DNA of 35,909 nucleotides from CAZJHD01 sp964545855. GTDB lineage: Bacteria > Planctomycetota > UBA1135 > JACQFD01. Of the stretch, positions 1 to 8,700 are shown in pieces. How positions within the stretch are numbered: the first letter of the stretch is position 1; every line of letters starts with the position of its first letter. The DNA is taken from assembly GCA_964545855.1 (NCBI GenBank), contig CAZJHD010000044.1, positions 1 to 35,909 on the forward strand, given 5' to 3'. The translations under genes and the position numbers were made by a program. The notes beneath the pieces are model-generated. The model made no database searches. It had not been told where the DNA came from and saw only the letters and a program-made list of their open reading frames with translations.

Positions 1-1597
1 AGACCGGCGGCTCGTCGGGCACCTCGACGCGCGCGTTGCCGCCGTAGCCGCCGGCGAAGCCCTGGCCGGCCGCTCGCGTCGGCGCTTCGCCCGCCGGGCT
101 TCGCGGCGCCGGAGACGACACCGCGCCTCGCGCGCGCGGCGACGCCTCGCCGGAGCCGCCCTCGGGCGTCAGCAGGTGGCGCGAGCGCGCCACGGGGAAC
201 GACACGCCGCCGCGCCCCGAGGCGTAGCGCTGCTCGATCTCCCAGTAGTCGGGGCGGATGGCCGCCACGCGCTTCAGGTTCACGAGGTGGCGCGCCGTGA
301 TGTTGTCGCTCGAGATGTTGCGCCCCATGGGGCCGCACCCGAGCGTCATCGACGCCTCCAGGTTCGTCGCGAGGCCGACGGCGCCCTGGCTCGTCGGCGC
401 GTTCACGAGGATGCGGTTCGACGGCTTCTCGAGGGCGAAGGCCGTCACCACCTCCTCGCTCGTCGTGTGCAGGCCGAGCGTGTGGCCGTCGCCGCCGAAG
501 GTGAGCACCTCCTTGCAGCGGGTGCAGCCCTCGCGCCAGTCGGCCACCGTGTACCAGGCGAGCAGCGGCGTCAGGATCTCGCGCGAGAGCGGGTACTTCG
601 GCCCGACGCCCGCCTGGGGCGCGAGGAGCACCGTCGTGCCCTGCGGCACGGAGAAGCCGGCGCGCTCGGCGATGCGCACGGGCGCCATGCCGACGATCTC
701 CGGATTCATCAGCTCGCCGCGCACGCAGAGCTTCTCCAGCGACCGCGTCTCCGCCTCGCTGCAGAAGTGCGCGCCCTGGCGACGGAACTCGGCGAGGACG
801 GCGGCCTCGATCGAGCGGTCGACGATCAGCGACTGCTCGCTCGCGCAGATCGTGCCCCAGTCGAAGGTCTGCGACGACACGACGCAGCGCACGGCGTGGG
901 CGATGTCGGCGGTGCGCTCGATGTAGGCCGGCACGTTGCCGGGGCCGACGCCGTAGGCGGGCTTCCCCGACGAGTAGGCCGCCTTCACGAGGCCGGCGCC
1001 CCCCGTCGCGAGGATCACGTCGACGAGGGAGTGGTGCATCAGCTCGCGCGTCGCGTCGAGGGACGGAGCGCTGAGGCACAACACGAGGCCGTCCGGCGCA
1101 CCGGCGCGCACGGCCGCTTCGTTCAGGATCCGGCACGTCTCGCGAACGCAGCGCACGGAGCGCGGGTGGGGTGACATCACGGCGGCGTTCCGCGCCTTCA
1201 CGGAGATGATCGCCTTGTAGAGCGCCGTCGACGTCGGATTCGTCGTCGGGATGATGCAGGCGACGACTCCGTAGGGCGACGCCACCTCCCAGAGACCGTT
1301 CGCGTCGTCGCGCCGGACGATCCCGACCGTCTTCAGATCGCGGATCGACTCCCAGAGGATCTCCGTCGAGAAGAGGTTCTTGAGCTTCTTGCTGTCGGCC
1401 CGACCGTAGCCGGTCTCCTCGACGGCGAGGCGCGCGAGCGACTCGGAGGCGCGGACGCCCGCTTCCACCATCGCCTTCGTGACGCGGTCGACGGCCTCCT
1501 GGTCGAAGGCCTCGAAGGCCTTCTGCGCCGTGGCCGCTTGGCGAAGGAGCGTGCGGACCTCCTGAACGGAATGGAGGTCTCGGTCGAGGTCGGCCAT
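1..1597 (-). CDS. CoA-acylating aldehyde dehydrogenase (EutE/PduP/AdhE-N type), C-terminus cut by window edge
   Basis: Translating the minus strand from the ATG at 1597 gives 532 residues with no stop before the window edge. The fold is the CoA-acylating aldehyde dehydrogenase family, which converts acetaldehyde or a related aldehyde plus CoA and NAD+ to acyl-CoA. The catalytic cysteine is Cys251 in the motif FDWGTICASEQ; GVGPGNVPAY (216-225) and IIPTTNPTSTALYKAI (115-130) are also typical. The catalytic domain ends near residue 470. After it come 60 or more residues rich in Gly, Ala, Ser and Pro (about 475-532), a flexible linker whose end is not visible. AdhE would continue into an iron alcohol dehydrogenase; some microcompartment enzymes carry a C-terminal encapsulation peptide after such a linker. 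The substrate cannot be decided; sulfoacetaldehyde dehydrogenase is another member of the family. The gene follows the zinc-ribbon gene after 142 bases in which no gene is visible. Confidence 0.88.
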   Translation of the reverse strand, partial: MADLDRDLHSVQEVRTLLRQAATAQKAFEAFDQEAVDRVTKAMVEAGVRASESLARLAVEETGYGRADSKKLKNLFSTEILWESIRDLKTVGIVRRDDANGLWEVASPYGVVACIIPTTNPTSTALYKAIISVKARNAAVMSPHPRSVRCVRETCRILNEAAVRAGAPDGLVLCLSAPSLDATRELMHHSLVDVILATGGAGLVKAAYSSGKPAYGVGPGNVPAYIERTADIAHAVRCVVSSQTFDWGTICASEQSLIVDRSIEAAVLAEFRRQGAHFCSEAETRSLEKLCVRGELMNPEIVGMAPVRIAERAGFSVPQGTTVLLAPQAGVGPKYPLSREILTPLLAWYTVADWREGCTRCKEVLTFGGDGHTLGLHTTSEEVVTAFALEKPSNRILVNAPTSQGAVGLATNLEASMTLGCGPMGRNISSDNITARHLVNLKRVAAIRPDYWEIEQRYASGRGGVSFPVARSRHLLTPEGGSGEASPRARGAVSSPAPRSPAGEAPTRAAGQGFAGGYGGNARVEVPDEPPV

Positions 1598-1739
1598 CGG
1601 TCGGGGCGCGGATCGGAGGATCGCGGCGCCGAGGGATTCTCGCGGGGCCGAGTGCGCGGTCAACAGCCGTGGCCCGAGCCACCGGGAGACGCCTGGTTCC
1701 CGCCGGCGGAAAGATCCCCGCGAAGCGCTCGCGGAGCTC

Positions 1740-2045
1740 CTACCCGAACAGGCTCGCCGTCAGCGCGACGACGCCGCCCAGGGCGAGGACGATGGCGACG
1801 ACGAGCGCCAGCAGCGTGAGCGCGTCGGCCCGCGTGCGGCGCAGGTCGCGGCCACAGCTCTCGCAATGGGTGCCGACGGGCACGCCTTCCGCGGGAGCGC
1901 GATGGGGCATCCCGCAGGAACGGCAGACGAGCGCGTCGTCGGAATGATGGACCCACGGAGGATCGGCGAAGCGGGCGACGAGGCGCCCTCCCGCGGTTCG
2001 CGGTCCCGACTTCGACAAGACTTCGGACTGGGTGGTCACGATCAC
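1740..2045 (-). CDS. small zinc-ribbon protein with one C-terminal membrane segment
   Basis: Hypothetical protein of 101 residues. Two CxxC pairs (Cys41/Cys44 and Cys61/Cys64) form a probable zinc ribbon, followed by one hydrophobic helix (about 76-98) and almost no tail. The N-terminus would then be cytoplasmic or exposed, with the protein tail-anchored. The GTG at 2045 is chosen because AGGAGG lies 4 nt upstream of it, the best ribosome site in this part of the window. The reading frame continues up to an ATG at 2153, but that start has no comparable site and would overlap the inverted-repeat region. A GTG two codons downstream (2039) is a further option. I do not recognise a named family. 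It lies between rodA and the aldehyde dehydrogenase on the same strand, 178 bases after rodA, so it may be a separate unit. Confidence 0.6.
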   Translation of the reverse strand: MIVTTQSEVLSKSGPRTAGGRLVARFADPPWVHHSDDALVCRSCGMPHRAPAEGVPVGTHCESCGRDLRRTRADALTLLALVVAIVLALGGVVALTASLFG

Positions 2046-2156
2046 CGCCCCTCCTGGGGCGCGATTTCGCGGATCCCGAGTCTCCAGCCACCGACCGGAC
2101 GAGGTCGTCCGTGCGGCCGCCTTCACGTGCGGCGGGAGTGTGCCGTCGGGCATGCG

Positions 2157-2187
2157 CGTTTCGATCGGAATTCTCCGGATCGAAACG
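2157..2187. repeat. inverted repeat, 10-bp arms, between rodA and the zinc-ribbon gene
   Basis: Perfect 10-bp arms cgtttcgatc (2157-2166) and gatcgaaacg (2178-2187) flank an 11-nt spacer. The spacer contains GAATTC and is AT-rich for this genome. It lies 37 nt after the rodA stop and 112 nt before the zinc-ribbon start. It could be a terminator hairpin for the mre/rod operon (no T-run follows on the minus strand) or an operator for the downstream gene. The sequence alone does not decide. Confidence 0.45.
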
Positions 2188-2223
2188 ACGGCCCTGACGG
2201 ATTCCGAACGGGCGCCTCCTTCC

Positions 2224-3462
2224 TCAGCGGCTCGCCGCGAGCCGCCGGCTCGTGCGTGCGTCGCTCCCGCGGCCTCCCGGAAGGGTCCGGTCGAGCAGGG
2301 TCTCCTCCTCCTCCGGCTCGAAGGAGTCTCCCGACAGCACCGGCTCCGCGTGGGCCGCGAGGTCGAGGGCGAGGGCGAGGCTCGTGAGCGTCACGACGGC
2401 CGACGAGCCGCCGTAGCTGACGAGCGGCAGCGCGATGCCGGTCGTGGGGAGCGCGCCCATGGCGACGCCGATGTTCACGAAGGCCTGGAAGCCCACCTGG
2501 GCGGCGATGGCGACGACGCCGAGGCGCGCGAAGGGCTCGCGGACGCGCAGCGACAGGAGCAGCAGCCCCGCCGGAAGCGTGAGCTGGAGCGCCAGCACGA
2601 GGAGCGCGCCGAGGAATCCCCATTCCTCGGCGATCACGGAGAAGGCGAAGTCGGTGTGGCGCTCGGGAAGGAGGTCGCGCTGGTTCTGCGGGCCCTCGGA
2701 CCAGCCGTAGCCCGTGAGCCCGCCGGAGCCGATGGCGAGCTTCGACCGGTGCAGGTGGTAGCCCTGCCCCTGCTTCTCCGCGGGCGTGAGCGAGTCCTGC
2801 TTGATCCAAGTCTCCACGCGCTCGCGCTGGTAGCCGTGGAGGCCGAAGATCGCGTAGGCGGCGACGGCCGCGAGGAGCAGCGCGATCACGATGGCGAGGT
2901 GGGAGCGCCGCATGCCCGCCGCCAGCAGGACGACGAGCGCGATCGGGAGGATGTTCAGCGCCGTCCCGAGATCGGGCTCCTTGAGCACGAGCAGCGCCGG
3001 CACGGCGGCGATCGCGAGCGCGACGCAGACGCCACGGAGACTCTCCACGCGCGAGCGGATCGAGCAGAAGCGCGCCAGCGCGAGGCAGACGGCGAGCTTC
3101 GCGAAGTCGCTCGGCTGGAAGCGGAGCGCCGACGTGAGGACGAGCCAGCGGCGCGCTCCGTTGATCACCGGCCCGACGAAGAGCACGGCCACGAGGAGCG
3201 CGAGGCAGAGCGCGTAGAACGCGTAGGCGTTCGCGCGCACGAAACGCGGCCGCAGGAAGAAGGCCACGGCGCAGACGGGGAGCGCCACGAGGAGCCGCAG
3301 GCCCTGCTGCAGGGCGAGGGTCGGGGGCCGGTCGGCGGCGGCGTCGACGCTGGAGCTCACGACGAGGCCCACCATGCAGAGCAGCGCCGCCGCCGCGACG
3401 ACGACGAGGGCCGGCGTTCCCAGCCGGAGGCGGAGCAGCCGCCAGCGTCCGCGCAGGCTCAC
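2224..3462 (-). CDS. rodA: RodA, SEDS-family peptidoglycan glycosyltransferase
   Basis: 412 residues. SEDS proteins polymerise lipid II into glycan strands in the inner membrane; RodA pairs with PBP2 in the elongasome. About ten hydrophobic segments are visible. Family motifs are the LLPERHTDFAFSVIAEEWG stretch in the large periplasmic loop and GIALPLVSYGGSS near the C-terminus. INGARRWL and FQPSDFAKLA are also typical of SEDS. The start is the GTG at 3462, which overlaps the PBP2 stop as GTGA and has GAGGA 4 nt upstream; this predicts translational coupling with PBP2. The acidic cytoplasmic tail (EPEEEETLL) is a little longer than usual. RodA rather than FtsW is called because of the mreBCD-PBP2 context. 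Confidence 0.93.
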   Translation of the reverse strand: MSLRGRWRLLRLRLGTPALVVVAAAALLCMVGLVVSSSVDAAADRPPTLALQQGLRLLVALPVCAVAFFLRPRFVRANAYAFYALCLALLVAVLFVGPVINGARRWLVLTSALRFQPSDFAKLAVCLALARFCSIRSRVESLRGVCVALAIAAVPALLVLKEPDLGTALNILPIALVVLLAAGMRRSHLAIVIALLLAAVAAYAIFGLHGYQRERVETWIKQDSLTPAEKQGQGYHLHRSKLAIGSGGLTGYGWSEGPQNQRDLLPERHTDFAFSVIAEEWGFLGALLVLALQLTLPAGLLLLSLRVREPFARLGVVAIAAQVGFQAFVNIGVAMGALPTTGIALPLVSYGGSSAVVTLTSLALALDLAAHAEPVLSGDSFEPEEEETLLDRTLPGGRGSDARTSRRLAASR

Positions 3463-5690
3463 GGAGTCCTCAACCAGGGCGCCATGGCGTCGCTCGCGAG
3501 GAGCCGCGCCGCCATGGCGGCGACGACGCTCCCGTGGACCGGGACCTTCTCGGCGAACAGCGCGAAGGCGATGCGCGGCGCTTCCGCCGGCGCGAAGCCC
3601 GCGAACCACGCGTGGTTGTCGATGCCGTGCCGGTCCACCTCGGAGGTGCCGGTCTTGCCGGCGACACGCACCTCGGAGAGCCCGAGACCCTTCGCCGTCC
3701 CGCGCGTGACGACGCCGCGCATGGCCTCGCGGACGACCTCGATGGTCCGCGCGGAGATCCGGAGATCGGCGGCCGGCTCCGGGAGCAGGTCGTCCTCCCC
3801 CACGGCGCGCACGACCCGCAGCGCCGGGAGCCTTCCGCCGGTCGCGAAGACCGACGCCATCCGCGCCACCTGCAGCGGCGTCACCGTGAGCGTGTAGCCG
3901 ATCCCGAAGCGGCGGAGCATCTCGACGTTGCGGTCCTGCAGCTCGAAGCGGCCGGCGAACTCCGCGCGGCTGAAACCCGTCGGGCTCCCGAAGCCGAAGC
4001 GCTCGGCCTCCGCCTGGAGTCCATCGCGGCCGAGCCTCTCGGCGAGCCAGCCGAAGTAGCAGTTGCACGACAGCTCGAGCGCCGGCACGAGGCCGATGTC
4101 GCCGTGCTGGCCCTCGCAGCGCAGCGTGCCGATCCGCCCGCCGCAGAAGTGCTTCGTCTCGGGATCGACGAGACCGCGCTCCAGAGCCGCCACCGACGTG
4201 ACGAGCTTGAAGACGGAGCCCGGCGTCGGCGGGAAGTAGGGCCGGTAGCCGCGGTGGTTCATCGGCTTCGCGCGGCTCGGGCCGTCCTCCTGGATCCGCA
4301 TCACGGCGGCGCGGCGCACCGGGTCGAAGAGATCCTCGCGGTGCACGTCCGGCGTCGCGGCGAGCGCGAGCACGTCCCCCGTCGCCACCTCGAACAGCGC
4401 GATGGCACCGCGCACGACGATCTCCGGATGGGCCGGGAAGCCGCGCCGCAGCAGGCTCTCGGCGAGCTCCTGGAGCTCCAGGTCGATCGTGAGCCGGAGG
4501 TCTCGGCCGTGCTCCGGCGCGCGCCACACCGTTCGGACCGGCTCGCCCGCGTGGAGGCTCGGCGTCTCGATCCGCCAGCCTCGGGAGCCGCGGAGCGACT
4601 CCTCCCAGGCCCATTCGAGACCGCTCACGCCGCGCACGTCGCCGGCGACGTAGCTCTCGGCGCGGACCCGCTGGCGCAGCTCGTCGAGCTCCCGCTCCTC
4701 CTCCTCGGAGAGCACGAGCTGCCGCGCCAGCTCGCGCATCCGCTGCTCGTCCTGCAGCGTGCGGTCGAGATCCTCGGCGCTCGGCGACGCCACGGCGCCG
4801 ACGAGGGCCGGGAGCACCGGCGAGGGATAGCGGCGCGTCATCGTCTCGACGGCCGAGAACCCGGGGAACCACTCCGGGCGCGCCGCGAGGATCTCCGCGG
4901 AAGCGTAGGGCGCATCGTCGGCGAAGCGCTCGAGCCAGGTCTCGCGCTGGCGGCGGATCTGGTTGCGCTCGCCCGCGACGTCGAGCTCCTCGCCACGCTG
5001 CGCCGCCTGGGAGACGCGACGCGACACGCGGCGCTCCACGTCGGCCGCGACGCGGGCACGGAGATCGTCGAGGAGGGCGATGCAGGTCCCCGGCTCGCGC
5101 CCGAGGGAGCGGTCGAGGAGCGCGAGGTGGCCGGCCGACTCCCGGATCCTCGATTCGACGGCCGCGCACGCCTCGGGGAACGCGGTCGCGAGGGGCGCCG
5201 CCGACCCGTCGCGGATCGAGGCGAAGAGCCGCCGGCGGTCGCTCCGGCCGAGTCCGAGGAGGCGCTGCAGCGCCGTGCGGAGGCGCTGCCGTTCGAAGTC
5301 GAGGAAGACCTCCGCGATCCGCGCCGGCGTCACGCCGACGAGCGCGCGGGCCGAGCCGACGGGGTCGGCGGCCACCTCGGCGAAGGGCACGGGGCGCCCT
5401 TCCAGCACGGAGAGCGCGGAGGCCGCCTGCGCGAGCGGGTCGCGCCCGCGGTAGGCGCCGAGCTCGAGGTCGATCCCGTAGCTCTCCTCGTCGACGGCGA
5501 TGGGGCGGCCTCGGCGGTCGAGGATCGCGCCGCGGCGGAACGGGATCGTGCGGGAGCGCGAGCCGAGAGTCTCCGCCTCGGCGCGCCAGGTCTCTCCCTC
5601 GACGATCTGGAGCTGGAAGAGCCGCCCCGCGAGGCCCAGCGCGGCCGTGCCGAGGAGGAGCAGGAGGAGGAGGATGCGCTCGCGGTGCAT
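3459..5690 (-). CDS. mrdA: penicillin-binding protein 2 (elongasome transpeptidase), enlarged
   Basis: 743 residues, class B PBP. It cross-links new glycan strands made by RodA during cell elongation. One N-terminal membrane helix (about 6-24) is followed by the pedestal start FRRGAILDRRGRPIA (51-65). The transpeptidase domain carries all three active-site motifs: SVFK with Ser492/Lys495, SCN (541-543) and KTG (679-681). The protein is about 110 residues longer than E. coli PBP2 (633). The extra length lies between residues about 100 and 350 of the periplasmic pedestal, where Arg/Ala/Glu-rich helical sequence has been added. The start is the ATG at 5690, just before the membrane helix and 4 nt after the mreD stop. 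The stop overlaps the rodA GTG. Confidence 0.93.
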   Translation of the reverse strand: MHRERILLLLLLLGTAALGLAGRLFQLQIVEGETWRAEAETLGSRSRTIPFRRGAILDRRGRPIAVDEESYGIDLELGAYRGRDPLAQAASALSVLEGRPVPFAEVAADPVGSARALVGVTPARIAEVFLDFERQRLRTALQRLLGLGRSDRRRLFASIRDGSAAPLATAFPEACAAVESRIRESAGHLALLDRSLGREPGTCIALLDDLRARVAADVERRVSRRVSQAAQRGEELDVAGERNQIRRQRETWLERFADDAPYASAEILAARPEWFPGFSAVETMTRRYPSPVLPALVGAVASPSAEDLDRTLQDEQRMRELARQLVLSEEEERELDELRQRVRAESYVAGDVRGVSGLEWAWEESLRGSRGWRIETPSLHAGEPVRTVWRAPEHGRDLRLTIDLELQELAESLLRRGFPAHPEIVVRGAIALFEVATGDVLALAATPDVHREDLFDPVRRAAVMRIQEDGPSRAKPMNHRGYRPYFPPTPGSVFKLVTSVAALERGLVDPETKHFCGGRIGTLRCEGQHGDIGLVPALELSCNCYFGWLAERLGRDGLQAEAERFGFGSPTGFSRAEFAGRFELQDRNVEMLRRFGIGYTLTVTPLQVARMASVFATGGRLPALRVVRAVGEDDLLPEPAADLRISARTIEVVREAMRGVVTRGTAKGLGLSEVRVAGKTGTSEVDRHGIDNHAWFAGFAPAEAPRIAFALFAEKVPVHGSVVAAMAARLLASDAMAPWLRTP

Positions 5691-5694
5691 GGCG

Positions 5695-6189
5695 CTATTC
5701 GCCGAAGCGTCGCTCCAGGAGCGAGCGCGTGAACGAGAGCCGCCGGAGCGTGGGAACGACGAGCACCGTGAGCGCGCCGGTCGACGCGGCGGCGCCGAGG
5801 GACGGCGCGAGGAGGCCCGAGCCGGCGCCGCGCGCGTGATCGGCCGCCGCCGCCAGGCCGAAGACGAGCACGGCGCCGAGGATCCCCGCGCCGAAGGCGA
5901 CGGCGGCATGGTCGCGGAACACGAAGCGCCGGCCGTGCAGGACGAGGAGGCCGAAGGCGAGGAAGGCTCCGACGCCGCTCAGCGGATCGGCTGCCGTCGT
6001 GGGCGCCCGCAGCACGCCGAGGAGGAGGGCCGACCGCACGACGACGGACTCCTTCCCGGCGAGCGCGATCGCCGCCACGAGGGCGATCGCGAAGTCGGGG
6101 AGCCAGGGGCCGATCTCGCTGCGCGAGCGCGCGAGACCGATCACCTCCACGAGGAGCACGACGATCACGAGGCGCAGCACGCTCCTCAC
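5695..6189 (-). CDS. mreD: MreD, rod-shape-determining inner-membrane protein
   Basis: 164 residues and almost wholly hydrophobic, with about five membrane segments. MreD sits in the inner membrane with MreC and the MreB filament. MreD sequences diverge strongly, so the call rests on size, topology and position between mreC and PBP2. PWLPDFAIALVAAIAL in the first third matches the usual PD..LL pattern. The GTG start at 6189 overlaps the mreC stop as GTGA, with GAGGAGGGAG just upstream, so coupled translation is likely. PBP2 begins 4 nt after the stop. Confidence 0.85.
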   Translation of the reverse strand: MRSVLRLVIVVLLVEVIGLARSRSEIGPWLPDFAIALVAAIALAGKESVVVRSALLLGVLRAPTTAADPLSGVGAFLAFGLLVLHGRRFVFRDHAAVAFGAGILGAVLVFGLAAAADHARGAGSGLLAPSLGAAASTGALTVLVVPTLRRLSFTRSLLERRFGE

Positions 6190-7457
6190 GGCGCTCCCTC
6201 CTCGCGCGTCGCGACGAAAGCCGTCGTGAGGTCGGCGCCGTGGATCGCCCGCTCGACGACGAGCCGGCCCTCCTCGACGCGGCCGTCGCCGATCCGCAGC
6301 CCCTTCGGAACGCTGCGCAGGGCGTTTCCCGTGACGACGGGGCCGCTCGCGCCGAGCGGCAGCTCGACGGAGCCGGGGGCGATCGCGAAGGAGACCCGGG
6401 AACCGCCGCCGCGCTCCGTGCGCAGGAGACCGAGCGGGAGCGGCGGCCCCTCCGGCGGCAGCAGGATCGCGTCCACCTCGAAGCCCGGGTCCTCGACGCA
6501 TTGCACGCGCACGGCCGGTCCGCCTTCGCGCACGACGCGGCCGACGAGCCAGCCGTCGAAGGCGACGGCGCAGCCGTCGAGCGACCGGCTGCGGCGGCGC
6601 GCGCGGCCGAGGATCGTCGCGCGTCCGGGCCCGACGTCGCCGGCGAGGGAGAGCTCGAGGCCCTCCCAGCCTTCCGGTGCGTCGGAGACGGCCGCCACGG
6701 GCGCGCCCGCCCCCGTGCGGACGATCACCTGGAGCAGCCGCGCCGCCGCGGCCTCCCCCGGCGGGACCACCCAGGGCTCGCGTGCCTCCGGCGCCCGGCG
6801 GATCCGGCCGACGACGAAGCCGACGGCCGCGTCGACCAGCGCTCCCTCCGGCGAAGGCGCGACCTCGACGACGGCGCCCTCGACCCACTCGCGCCGCTCG
6901 GACACCTCGACGCGCAGGAGCCCCTCGCCCGATCCTCCGACGACGAGCCGTTGCGGCTCCTCCTCGCGGGTGCGGCCGACGATGCGCGCGTCGCGATGGA
7001 ACACGAGCCGGACCGTCGCCTCGTGGGGCTCCACCTCGTGCACGAGGCCCACGAGGGCGTCGGCGTAGGTGACGGGCTGGCCGGGGACGAGCCCGTCGCG
7101 CGTGCCGCGGTCGATGACGAGGGTCGCGTTCGATTCGTCGCGCCGCACGACGCTCGCCGGGAGGCCGGGGCGCGCCTTCAGATCGACGCTCGCGGCGATG
7201 GCGCCCGCCAGCTCGCGCGCGCGCAGATCGAGGAGGCTCTCGCCGGCGTCGACGGCGCGGGCAGGGTCCGACGCGCTACCGGTGCCGAGGAGCCGCACCT
7301 CGGCGTCGCCGAGCGCGAGGTACGGGACGGCGAGCCAGCCGACGGCGTGGGCGGCGAAGCGATCGGCGGCGCCGACGGGCCGCAGGCCGAGCAGGATCAG
7401 CGTCGCGGCGGAGGCGGCGGCCAGCGCGGTCCCTCGGGTGAGCGCGCCTCGTTGCAT
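6186..7457 (-). CDS. mreC: MreC, rod-shape-determining periplasmic scaffold
   Basis: 423 residues, longer than the usual 270-370. MreC links cytoplasmic MreB to periplasmic PBP2 and controls PBP2 activation. There is one N-terminal membrane helix (about 8-28), a short helical stretch, then the family core LVIDRGTRDGLVPGQPV followed by ALVGLVHEVEP (about 110-145), the first beta-barrel. A long second beta-rich region fills the C-terminal half. The coiled-coil segment between the helix and the barrel is short compared with other MreC proteins. The ATG at 7457 has GGCGGA upstream, 27 nt after the mreB stop. Confidence 0.88.
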   Translation of the reverse strand: MQRGALTRGTALAAASAATLILLGLRPVGAADRFAAHAVGWLAVPYLALGDAEVRLLGTGSASDPARAVDAGESLLDLRARELAGAIAASVDLKARPGLPASVVRRDESNATLVIDRGTRDGLVPGQPVTYADALVGLVHEVEPHEATVRLVFHRDARIVGRTREEEPQRLVVGGSGEGLLRVEVSERREWVEGAVVEVAPSPEGALVDAAVGFVVGRIRRAPEAREPWVVPPGEAAAARLLQVIVRTGAGAPVAAVSDAPEGWEGLELSLAGDVGPGRATILGRARRRSRSLDGCAVAFDGWLVGRVVREGGPAVRVQCVEDPGFEVDAILLPPEGPPLPLGLLRTERGGGSRVSFAIAPGSVELPLGASGPVVTGNALRSVPKGLRIGDGRVEEGRLVVERAIHGADLTTAFVATREEGAP

Positions 7458-7484
7458 CGTTCCGCCGCCGCGCCCGGGTCGCTG

Positions 7485-8540
7485 CTACCGGTCGTCTCCC
7501 GACTGCAGGACCTTCGAGAACTCCTCGAGATTCTCCAGGAAGCGCAGCGTGCCCCGCGCGACCGCCGTGAGCGGGTCCTCGGCGATGCGCGCCGGGAGCT
7601 GCGTCTCGTCCTCGATGGCCTGCGCGAGACCGCGCAGGAGGGCGCCGCCGCCGGCGATGGTGACGCCCTCGTCGACGAGGTCGGCCGCGATCTCGGGGGG
7701 CGTCGCCGCGAGCGTGCTGCGGATGGCGCCGATGATCTTGCGCACGGGCACGAGGAGCGCCTCGCGCACTTCCTCGCTCGTGAGCTCGATCTTCCGCGGC
7801 ATACCGGTGAGCGTGTCGCGGCCCTTCACCTCGACCGCCATCTCCTGCGCGAGCGGATAGGCCGATCCGACGTTGATCTTGATCTTCTCGGCCGTCTGCT
7901 CGCCGATGTCGAGATTGTGGTACTTCCGGCAGTGGGCGATGATCGCCTCGTCCATCTCGTCGCCGGCGCAGCGCAGCGACGTGGAGGCCACCATGCCGGC
8001 GAGCGAGAGCACCGCCACCTCCGTCGTGCCGCCGCCGATGTCGACGATCATCGTGCCGCGCGCCGACGTGACCGGCAGACCGACGCCGATGCCCGCCGCC
8101 ATGGGCTCCTCGATCAGATAGACGCGGCGCGCGCCGGCGCGCTCGGCGGAGTTGATGACGGCGCGCTTCTCGACGGCCGTGATGCCGCTCGGGATCGAGA
8201 TCACGACCTGCGGCGTCGCCCACTGGCGCCCCTCATGCACCTTCGTGATGAAGTAGCGGAGCATCTTCTCGGTGATCTCGAAGTCGGCGATCACGCCGTG
8301 GCGCAGCGGGCGGATCGCCTGGATGCCGCCCGGAGTCTTCCCGAGCATCTCCTTCGCGTTCAGGCCCACGGCGCGACCCTCGAGCAGCACTTCGTTGGTC
8401 CCCTTCTTCACGGCGACGACCGACGGCTCGTTCAGGACGATGCCACGGTCCTTCACACAGACGAGCGTGTTGGCGGTGCCGAGGTCGATCCCCATGTCGG
8501 TGGAGAATCTCCCCAGGAACCACTCGAAGGCTTTCAACAT
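7485..8540 (-). CDS. mreB: MreB, actin-like rod-shape cytoskeletal protein
   Basis: 351 residues, the normal MreB length. MreB polymerises on ATP on the inner face of the membrane and guides the elongasome. The N-terminus MLKAFEWFLGRF is an amphipathic helix of the membrane-binding type. Phosphate-1 DLGTANTL begins at Asp19, phosphate-2 DIGGGTTEV at Asp167, and the adenosine motif TIAGGGALLRGL lies near the C-terminus. The frame is open to 8660, but the ATG at 8540 fits the family start. No strong ribosome site precedes it. The 240 bases upstream contain a strong hairpin (8701-8728) and a TATGCT at 8619-8624 that could be a -10 box, without a clear -35. Confidence 0.95.
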   Translation of the reverse strand: MLKAFEWFLGRFSTDMGIDLGTANTLVCVKDRGIVLNEPSVVAVKKGTNEVLLEGRAVGLNAKEMLGKTPGGIQAIRPLRHGVIADFEITEKMLRYFITKVHEGRQWATPQVVISIPSGITAVEKRAVINSAERAGARRVYLIEEPMAAGIGVGLPVTSARGTMIVDIGGGTTEVAVLSLAGMVASTSLRCAGDEMDEAIIAHCRKYHNLDIGEQTAEKIKINVGSAYPLAQEMAVEVKGRDTLTGMPRKIELTSEEVREALLVPVRKIIGAIRSTLAATPPEIAADLVDEGVTIAGGGALLRGLAQAIEDETQLPARIAEDPLTAVARGTLRFLENLEEFSKVLQSGDDR

Positions 8541-8700
8541 CGACGGTGCCCGACCAGGCGGCGTCCGGTCGAGAGCTGCGGAACGGGGTGTGGTGCGCGT
8601 CGAACGATGCGCCGGCGAAGCATAGGGACGCGCCGGAGGGGAACGATGGACAAAACGCACGCGCGGAGCGCGCCGATCGGGCCGATGGGGCCATCCATGC

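Noticed and set aside
258..926. A 222-codon plus-strand open frame within the aldehyde dehydrogenase
   Set aside because: The minus strand encodes a full catalytic domain with Cys251; the plus frame shows no family features.
3463..5169. The long upstream extension of the rodA frame
   Set aside because: It overlaps PBP2 in another frame; the GTG at 3462 overlapping the PBP2 stop gives a normal SEDS start.
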